Source of the DNA: JANJTY01 sp038257155
Lineage (GTDB): Bacteria > Pseudomonadota > Gammaproteobacteria > Xanthomonadales > Xanthomonadaceae
NCBI GenBank assembly: GCA_038257155.1
Contig: JBBSJP010000077.1
Span: forward strand, 1-11,746
Reading direction: 5' to 3'
Length of the DNA: 11,746 bases
Below, piece after piece: positions 6,554 through 11,746 of this stretch. The notes below the pieces were generated by a model. The model was not told the origin of the DNA, ran no database searches, and saw only the letters and a list, made by a program, of their open reading frames with translations. A program made the position numbers and the translations under genes. Every line of letters begins with the position of its first letter. Within the stretch, counting starts at the first letter, position 1.

Positions 6554-7510
6554 ATGCGCAGAATCGTACTCACCGGTGTTTCGCCTCTCGAAGTGCAGGA
6601 CCTTGCGGGTCCACTGGAGGTGTTCTCCCAGTGCGACTACGAGATCGAACTGGTATCGCCCGATGCTGATGGCTCGACCGCGATCAATCGGGGGCTGAGA
6701 GTCACCGGAGGCACCCACTTTCGCAAGTTCGATCGCCCCATCGATACGCTCTGGGTAGTGGGCGGACCCGAAGCTCCTTCGGGCCGCTACGACCCGGCCT
6801 ATCTCGCCTGGCTAAAAGAAATGTCTTCGCAAGCGCGTCGCGTCGGCGCCAGCTGCCTCGGCACGTTCGTCCTCGCCGCGTCGGGTGCGCTGGAGGGCCG
6901 GCGCGTCGTCACGCACTGGCAGTGGTGCGACAACCTGGCCGAGCGCTACCCGCGCGTCGAGCTCGTGCGCAGTTCGATCTTCGTGAAGGACGGCCACATC
7001 TACACCTCCGCCGGCATCACCACCGGCATCGACCTGGCGCTGCTGTTCGTCGAGGAAGACTTCGGCCCACGCAAGGCCTTCGCGATCGCGCAGTGGCTTG
7101 TGCTTTTCGTCCGGAGAACCGCGAGCTATTCCCAAATCAGCAAGCTGCTCGCGCTGCAGTCCAGCTCGATCAAGCCCTTCGACAACCTGGAAAACTGGAT
7201 CTTCGAGCACCTCGCCGAAAACATCAGCGTCGAGCGTATGGCCGCCAGCATGCACATGAGCGCGCGCCAGTTCGCGCGCGTCTTTCGCAGCGAAAAGGGC
7301 ACGACACCGGCGCGCTTCGTCGAGCGTCTGCGCGTCGAAGTTGCACGCAGCCTGCTGGAGGCATCGGGCGTGGGCGTGAAGTCGGTGGCCGCCAAGTGCG
7401 GTTTCGGCAGCGCCGACTCGATGCGGCGTTCGTTTTTGCGTGTGGTCGGCACCGTGCCTAGCGAAATCGCGGGAGCGCAGCGTACTCCGGGTAACGAGCG
7501 CGGGCCGTAA
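6554..7510 (+). CDS. GlxA-family AraC-type transcriptional regulator
   Basis: The 318-residue protein has an N-terminal DJ-1/PfpI-like domain (about 1-190). It begins MRRIVLTGVSPLEVQDLAGPL and holds the nucleophile-elbow motif GASCLGTFVLAASGAL with Cys near 101, then GRRVVTHWQW. A C-terminal AraC-type double helix-turn-helix (about 215-310) includes ISVERMAASMHMSARQFAR and VKSVAAKCGFGSADSMRRSF. Family members bind DNA and sense small metabolites; the DJ-1 part is generally not an active peptidase. ATG 6554 gives the family's usual length and N-terminus. An in-frame GTG at 6452 would add 34 arginine-rich residues with no homologous pattern, and its AGGA is only two bases away. Neither start has a strong ribosome binding site. 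It points towards the efflux operon and might regulate it, but the terminator and 540-bp gap make this only a guess. Confidence 0.9.
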   Translation: MRRIVLTGVSPLEVQDLAGPLEVFSQCDYEIELVSPDADGSTAINRGLRVTGGTHFRKFDRPIDTLWVVGGPEAPSGRYDPAYLAWLKEMSSQARRVGASCLGTFVLAASGALEGRRVVTHWQWCDNLAERYPRVELVRSSIFVKDGHIYTSAGITTGIDLALLFVEEDFGPRKAFAIAQWLVLFVRRTASYSQISKLLALQSSSIKPFDNLENWIFEHLAENISVERMAASMHMSARQFARVFRSEKGTTPARFVERLRVEVARSLLEASGVGVKSVAAKCGFGSADSMRRSFLRVVGTVPSEIAGAQRTPGNERGP

Positions 7511-7514
7511 GGAC

Positions 7515-7534
7515 AACGCCCCGGCGGGCGTTTT
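7515..7534 (+). terminator. Intrinsic terminator after the GlxA-type regulator
   Basis: AACGCCC pairs with GGGCGTT around a CGGC loop, and the 3' arm runs into TTTT (two of the T are in the stem). It starts four bases after the stop codon. The T-tract is short, so termination may be partial. It argues that the regulator and the efflux genes are separate transcription units. Confidence 0.6.
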
Positions 7535-7959
7535 GGCGCAAAGCGTCGGGCAGATGTCGTTTCTCTCCGGCCGCCTTTGGGGAATATGGGCTGGACGGTC
7601 GGCACCTCGGTCCGGCCGCAGTCCAATGGGGAGCGCACGCCATGAGATCCGCCGCCCATGCCGAACACGGCGCGGGGCATCTGCACGATCACCTTTTCGG
7701 TCGCCCTGCCCTGCTGCCGTCGGGAGTGACTGAAGCGACCAACGGTATCGAACTGCGGGCGGTCTCCACGCCTGCAGTGCCGGAATCAGATGCTGTTGCG
7801 TCCACCACCGCGTTCAGCAGGCGCGCCGTGGAGGTGTCGGGGCCACATCCCGCCCTCGGTGATTGTCCTCACAAAGCGCTGGCAGCGCGGCAATGCAGAG
7901 CACGTGATCGTGCAGGCCATCAGCCTTCTGCATTGAAACACTCGAACCCAAAAAAGCGC
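7535..7959. other. Intergenic region upstream of the efflux operon
   Basis: No convincing gene. A 115-codon frame at 7642-7989 runs into the promoter region, has no ribosome binding site and shows no domain. Two short perfect inverted repeats could be operators: GCGCT-GGC-AGCGC (7876-7888) and GCACG-TGAT-CGTGC (7900-7913). Both lie 45-85 bp upstream of the -35 box, where an activator or repressor could bind. Confidence 0.4.
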
Positions 7960-7990
7960 TTGACCTTCCAAGCGTGGCAAGACGGATAAA
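7960..7990 (+). promoter_or_regulatory. Candidate MerR-type promoter of the efflux operon
   Basis: TTGACC (7960-7965) and GATAAA (7985-7990) are separated by 19 bp instead of the usual 17. Within the spacer, ACCTTCCA (7963-7970) and TGGCAAGA (7975-7982) form an imperfect inverted repeat with a 4-bp centre, five of eight positions symmetric. Long-spaced promoters with an operator inside the spacer are the hallmark of MerR-family activators; the E. coli copA promoter has the same TTGACCTTCC start and 19-bp spacer. The expected transcript would have a leader of about 55 bases before ATG 8052. No MerR gene is in the window. Confidence 0.4.
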
Positions 7991-8037
7991 CGCAACCGGA
8001 GCTGCTCAGGCTCAGCAAAGCCACGTCGATTGCAACC

Positions 8038-8044
8038 GGAAGAG
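8038..8044 (+). promoter_or_regulatory. Ribosome binding site of the membrane-fusion protein
   Basis: GGAAGAG, seven bases before ATG 8052. It fixes the start there rather than at the upstream in-frame start at 7974, which would bury the lipoprotein signal 26 residues inside the protein. Confidence 0.7.
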
Positions 8045-8051
8045 AACAGAT

Positions 8052-9218
8052 ATGAAAGTCACACGCGTAACCCTGATCACTGCGGCGCTAAGCCTCTCAC
8101 TCGCCATCACGGGATGCAGGGATGCGGTGCCCTCGCCCGCCCTCGCACTGCCACCCGCCGTGCCGGTGGCCGAGGTGATTGTTCGTCCCGTGACGCCATC
8201 GGTCGAGTTCACCGGCTCGCTGACCGCAGTCAAGCAGGTTGAACTTCGTCCGCGGGTCGCCGGCTACATTCAGGACGTGAGCCTGCCGGAGGGACGAATC
8301 GTTGAGAAGGGGCACAGGCTTTTTGTCATCGATCAACGTGAGTTTCAAACCACGGTGAACGCCGCGAAGGCCCGCCTGCGCGAGGCTGAAGCGGCATCAA
8401 TGCTCGCCCAGGCCGAACATGCGCGAGCCGAACAACTGTTCGCGGAAAAGATCATCGCGCGCGATCGCCTCGACACCGCGATCGCCTCGCTTGATGCGGG
8501 CAAAGCACAGGTCGACTCCGCCAAGGCAGCCTTGGATGCTGCGCAACTGGATCTGGGTTTCACGCGCGTCACAGCGCCATTCAGTGGACGCGTCGGCCAC
8601 GCCTTCGTCACCGAGGGCAGCTACGTCGCCAGTGGTGTCACGCCACTTACGACGATCGTTTCGATCGATCCGCTTCATGTCTATTTCGATGTCGACGAAC
8701 GCACCTACCTGCACTCGATGGCAGCACGCCGAGCCGATGCGACCTCGCACGGGTCACAAGCGGCGAAGATCTCGGTGGCACTGCTCACCGACGAGACGTA
8801 TTCGCGGACCGGCAGTGTCGACTTCCTCTCCAACACCATTGATCGTGGCACGGGAACGGTTCGTGTCCGCGCGGTTATCGACAACCCCGATGGACAACTG
8901 ACGCCCGGTCTTTTTGCCAGGGTCAGACTGGAGACCGGCGTGTCGCAAGCCAGGGTTCTGATCGCCGATCAATCGATCGGTACCGATCAGGGCAGCCGCT
9001 ATGTGCTGGTTGTCGGCAAGGACGACACGACGGAATACAGGCCGGTCGTTTTGGGCCCGGTGGTCGACGGTTTGCGCGTGATCGAACAAGGCCTGCAGCC
9101 CGGCGAACGCATTGTCGTCAAGGGACTTGTGGGCCCGGGCATGCAGGTCACGCCGCAATCAGCCGCGATTGACGGCACACCCCTTGCGGCGCCGCAAATC
9201 GCAGGAGCCGCGCAATGA
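8052..9218 (+). CDS. RND efflux periplasmic adaptor (MexE/AcrA-like lipoprotein)
   Basis: The 388-residue protein links the inner-membrane RND pump to an outer-membrane channel. It starts with a lipoprotein signal, MKVTRVTLITAALSLSLA, with lipobox ITGC and the acylated Cys at 22. The first lipoyl half (VELRPRVAGYIQDVSLPEG) follows, then an alpha-helical hairpin (about 103-168, rich in Ala, Glu and Lys) and the second half with APFSGRVGHAFVTEGSYV. The beta-barrel segment DPLHVYFDVDERTYL is characteristic of the MexE/BpeE/OqxA branch of adaptors. Length is normal for the family. Its stop overlaps the start of the transporter gene as ATGA, so the two are translationally coupled. Transcription probably begins at the promoter near 7960-7990. 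The branch assignment is by motif; substrate cannot be read from this protein. Confidence 0.93.
   Translation: MKVTRVTLITAALSLSLAITGCRDAVPSPALALPPAVPVAEVIVRPVTPSVEFTGSLTAVKQVELRPRVAGYIQDVSLPEGRIVEKGHRLFVIDQREFQTTVNAAKARLREAEAASMLAQAEHARAEQLFAEKIIARDRLDTAIASLDAGKAQVDSAKAALDAAQLDLGFTRVTAPFSGRVGHAFVTEGSYVASGVTPLTTIVSIDPLHVYFDVDERTYLHSMAARRADATSHGSQAAKISVALLTDETYSRTGSVDFLSNTIDRGTGTVRVRAVIDNPDGQLTPGLFARVRLETGVSQARVLIADQSIGTDQGSRYVLVVGKDDTTEYRPVVLGPVVDGLRVIEQGLQPGERIVVKGLVGPGMQVTPQSAAIDGTPLAAPQIAGAAQ
9203..9207 (+). promoter_or_regulatory. Ribosome binding site of the RND transporter
   Basis: AGGAG inside the end of the adaptor gene, seven bases before ATG 9215. Together with the ATGA overlap this indicates coupled translation. 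Confidence 0.7.
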
Positions 9219-11746
9219 CGTTCCCACGTTTCTTCATCGATCGCCCCATCTTTGCCATCGTCCTCTCGGTTCTGATGGTGATCGCCGGCCTCGTTGCCTT
9301 CTTTGAATTGCCGCTCAGTGAGTATCCGTCGGTGACGCCGCCGACCGTGCAGGTGACCGCCTCCTACCCGGGCGCCAACCCCAAGGTGATTGCTGAAACG
9401 GTGGCAGCGCCACTCGAGCAGGCGATCACCGGGGTCGAGGGAATGCTGTACATGTCGTCGCAATCGGCAACCGATGGCCGAATGATTCTGACCGTTACTT
9501 TCGAGCAGGGAACGAATGCGGACATGGCACAGATCCAGGTCCAGAACCGGGTCTCCCGCGCGCTGCCACGTTTGCCTGAAGAGGTTCAGCGCCAGGGCGT
9601 GGTCACGCAGAAGACCTCGCCGGACATCCTGATGGTGGTTCACCTGCTCTCGCCCGACAAACGCTACGACCCTCTCTATATTTCGAACTATGCCTACCTC
9701 CAGGTGCGCGACGATCTGTCGCGCATCCCGGGGGTGAGTGACGTCCTGGTTTGGGGCGCTGGCGAATACAGCATGCGGCTCTGGCTCGATCCGAGCCTGA
9801 TCGCCGCACGAGGACTGACAGCTGGCGACGTAATTGCCGCGGTGCGTGAGCAGAACGTGCAGGTGGCGGCCGGCTCCGTCGGTCAGGCTCCCAATTCCAG
9901 CGCCGCATTCCAGGTGACGGTGAACACGCTTGGGCGGTTGACCGACGAGGAGCAGTTCGGCGACATCATCATTCGAACGGGCAGCAACGGTCAGGTGACG
10001 CGCTTGCGCGACGTCGCCCGCATCGAGATGGGAGCCGATGCCTACGCACTGCGCAGCCTGCTTGACGGCGAGCCGGCGGTCGCGCTGCAAGTCATCCAGA
10101 GTCCGGGTGCCAACGCACTCGACGTTGCGCAGGCAGTGCGGACAACCATGCAGCGGCTTGAGGGCAACTTCCCGGCGGGACTCAGCTCGCGCATCGCCTA
10201 CGACCCGACGGTCTTTGTCCGTGCCTCGCTTGCGTCGGTGGCAACCACCCTGCTGGAAGCAATCCTTCTGGTCGTCATTGTCGTGGTGCTGTTCCTGCGC
10301 AACTGGCGCGCTTCGCTTATCCCACTCCTGGCAGTGCCGGTGTCGTTGGTCGGCACCTTCGCCGTCATGCATCTGATGGACTTCTCGCTCAACACCCTGT
10401 CGTTGTTTGGCCTCGTGCTTTCGATCGGAATCGTCGTCGACGACGCAATCGTGGTGGTCGAGAACGTCGAACGTCACATCGAGGATGGCGAGGAACCCGC
10501 TCAGGCGGCAAGGCACGCGATGGACGAGGTCACCGGTCCCATCATCGCGATTACTTCGGTGCTCGCCGCCGTGTTCATACCGACCGCCTTCCTGAGCGGA
10601 CTGCAGGGTGAGTTCTATCGCCAGTTCGCACTCACGATCGCCATCTCGACCATCCTTTCGGCGGTCAACTCGCTCACGCTCAGCCCGGCGCTCGCCGCAC
10701 TCTTGCTGCGTCCGCGCAAGCTTAGGGTCGCACCTGACCCGCTCAGCCTTCGTGGCCGCGCTGAGCGGTTGTTTCAGGTGATTGGCCGGCCGTTCCAGCG
10801 TGTGCCGGACGCCTATGGCAACTCGGTCCGCAAGGTCGTGGGCGTCGGCAGCGTGGCCCTCCTGGTCTACGGAGGACTGCTCGCCCTGACCTTCTTCGGG
10901 TTCAACGCCGTCCCGCCGGGCTTCGTGCCGATGCAGGACAAATACTATCTTGTTGGGATCGCCCAGCTACCCAACTCGGCATCGCTGGATCGCACCGACG
11001 CCGTCGCCAAGCAGATGTCGAAGTTCGCGCTTGAAGAGCCTGGGGTCGAAAGCGTCGTTGCTTTCCCGGGACTCTCAATCAATGGCTTCGTCAACGTGCC
11101 GAACGCGGCGGTCATGTTCGTCATGCTCGACCCGTTCGAGAGTCGCACGACGCCCGACCTCACCGCGGCCGCGATCGCCGGGCGCCTGCAAGCGAAATTC
11201 GCCAGCATCCCTGACGGCTTTCTCGGCGTGTTTCCACCGCCACCAGTGCCCGGCCTTGGCGCGACCGGTGGCTTCAAGATGCAGGTGGAGGACCGCGGCG
11301 GTGCTGGGCTCGACGCCTTGGTCCAGCAGACCCATATCCTGATGACGAAAGCCACCGAGTCGGGACAGGTAGCCGGGCTGATGACCAGCCTTGACATCAA
11401 TGCGCCGCAGCTCGATGTCGCCATCGATCGTACCCAGGCCAAGAGCCAGGGGGTTCATCTGTCGGATGTATTCGAAGCACTCCAGGTCTATCTCGGCTCA
11501 CTCTATGTCAACGACTTCAATCGCTTTGGCCGCACCTACAAGGTGACGGCCCAGGCCGATTCGGAGCACCGCATGCAGGCCGAAGACATTGGCCGCTTGC
11601 AGGTGCGCAACGCGGCCGGGGACATGCTGCCCTTGTCCTCGTTGGTCACCGTCACCCCAAGTTCCGGCCCCGACCGCGTGATGCGCTACAACGGCTACCC
11701 CTCGGCCGACATCTCGGGCGGCGCGATGGCGGGTGTCAGTTCGGGA
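9215..11746 (+). CDS. RND multidrug efflux transporter (MexF/OqxB-like), 3' end missing
   Basis: An open frame of 844 codons runs off the right edge; the family is about 1050 residues, so roughly the last fifth is missing. It opens MTFPRFFIDRPIFAIVLSVL, the usual RND first helix, followed by the periplasmic porter part (SEYPSVTPPTVQVTASYPGA) and GAGEYSMRLWLDP. Helix 4 carries GIVVDDAIVVVENVERH with the proton-relay pair Asp409-Asp410, equivalent to AcrB Asp407/408. The partner Lys in helix 10 lies beyond the window. Sequence style (GAGEYSMRLWLDP, NVQVAAGSVGQ, SLNTLSLFGLVLSIGIVVDD) is closest to the MexF/BpeF/OqxB branch, whose members export chloramphenicol, quinolones and trimethoprim. Substrates here are inferred only. 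It works as a trimer in the inner membrane with the upstream adaptor. An OprN/OprM-type channel gene may follow off the window. Confidence 0.95.
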   Translation, partial: MTFPRFFIDRPIFAIVLSVLMVIAGLVAFFELPLSEYPSVTPPTVQVTASYPGANPKVIAETVAAPLEQAITGVEGMLYMSSQSATDGRMILTVTFEQGTNADMAQIQVQNRVSRALPRLPEEVQRQGVVTQKTSPDILMVVHLLSPDKRYDPLYISNYAYLQVRDDLSRIPGVSDVLVWGAGEYSMRLWLDPSLIAARGLTAGDVIAAVREQNVQVAAGSVGQAPNSSAAFQVTVNTLGRLTDEEQFGDIIIRTGSNGQVTRLRDVARIEMGADAYALRSLLDGEPAVALQVIQSPGANALDVAQAVRTTMQRLEGNFPAGLSSRIAYDPTVFVRASLASVATTLLEAILLVVIVVVLFLRNWRASLIPLLAVPVSLVGTFAVMHLMDFSLNTLSLFGLVLSIGIVVDDAIVVVENVERHIEDGEEPAQAARHAMDEVTGPIIAITSVLAAVFIPTAFLSGLQGEFYRQFALTIAISTILSAVNSLTLSPALAALLLRPRKLRVAPDPLSLRGRAERLFQVIGRPFQRVPDAYGNSVRKVVGVGSVALLVYGGLLALTFFGFNAVPPGFVPMQDKYYLVGIAQLPNSASLDRTDAVAKQMSKFALEEPGVESVVAFPGLSINGFVNVPNAAVMFVMLDPFESRTTPDLTAAAIAGRLQAKFASIPDGFLGVFPPPPVPGLGATGGFKMQVEDRGGAGLDALVQQTHILMTKATESGQVAGLMTSLDINAPQLDVAIDRTQAKSQGVHLSDVFEALQVYLGSLYVNDFNRFGRTYKVTAQADSEHRMQAEDIGRLQVRNAAGDMLPLSSLVTVTPSSGPDRVMRYNGYPSADISGGAMAGVSSG

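Noticed and set aside
7642..7989. 115-codon plus-strand open frame
   Set aside because: There is no ribosome binding site or domain, and it overlaps the candidate operon promoter.
8999..10516. 505-codon minus-strand open frame
   Set aside because: It is antisense to the RND transporter and adaptor. It is rich in His, Arg and Asp with no domain pattern, as expected of the opposite strand of a GC-rich RND gene.
1..11746. CRISPR arrays, tRNA or rRNA genes
   Set aside because: No regularly spaced repeat-spacer array, no cloverleaf with a TTCGANTC-type loop and no rRNA-like stretches were seen.

Overview
The window is GC-rich, densely coding Gram-negative DNA with a lipoprotein adaptor, an RND pump and two membrane histidine kinases. 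It best fits a gammaproteobacterium, possibly of the Xanthomonas/Lysobacter group. That placement is an inference from gene types and from a dif-like site that matches the gammaproteobacterial Xer consensus; there is no rRNA or marker gene to settle it.

Left edge (1-543): four spaced copies of a GGGAAACGACA-type repeat mark the end of an IS21-like element whose body lies off the left edge. About 50 bp further on, at 187-214 on the minus strand, is a XerC/XerD (dif-like) site with a perfect core and a degenerate XerD arm. The rest of this strip has no gene.

Signalling block (544-5556): two histidine kinases face each other. The left one (544-2282, +) is a multi-pass membrane PAS kinase broken by a one-base frameshift near 850. 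The right one (2500-5556, -) has a signal peptide, about 14 propeller repeats, a Y_Y_Y domain, one membrane helix and a kinase core. Between their 3' ends, in frame with the right kinase but beyond its stop codon, lies the C-terminal half of a receiver domain. This suggests the right kinase was once a hybrid kinase. No response regulator is present.

Gap (5557-6553): mostly non-coding, with several hairpins. At 6340-6425 there is an attC-like integron recombination site on the minus strand, with a canonical L'' box, L' box and GTTAGGT core. A small 63-codon ORF starts 13 bases beyond the core, as the first gene of an integron cassette would.

Efflux block (6554-11746): a GlxA-type regulator (DJ-1/PfpI-like plus AraC HTH) ends in a hairpin terminator. 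After about 540 bp comes an efflux operon: a lipoprotein membrane-fusion protein overlapping by ATGA with a MexF/OqxB-like RND transporter that runs off the right edge. Upstream of the operon is a promoter with a 19-bp spacer carrying an imperfect inverted repeat, the architecture used by MerR-family activators. The operon presumably exports small toxic compounds through an outer-membrane channel encoded off the window or elsewhere.
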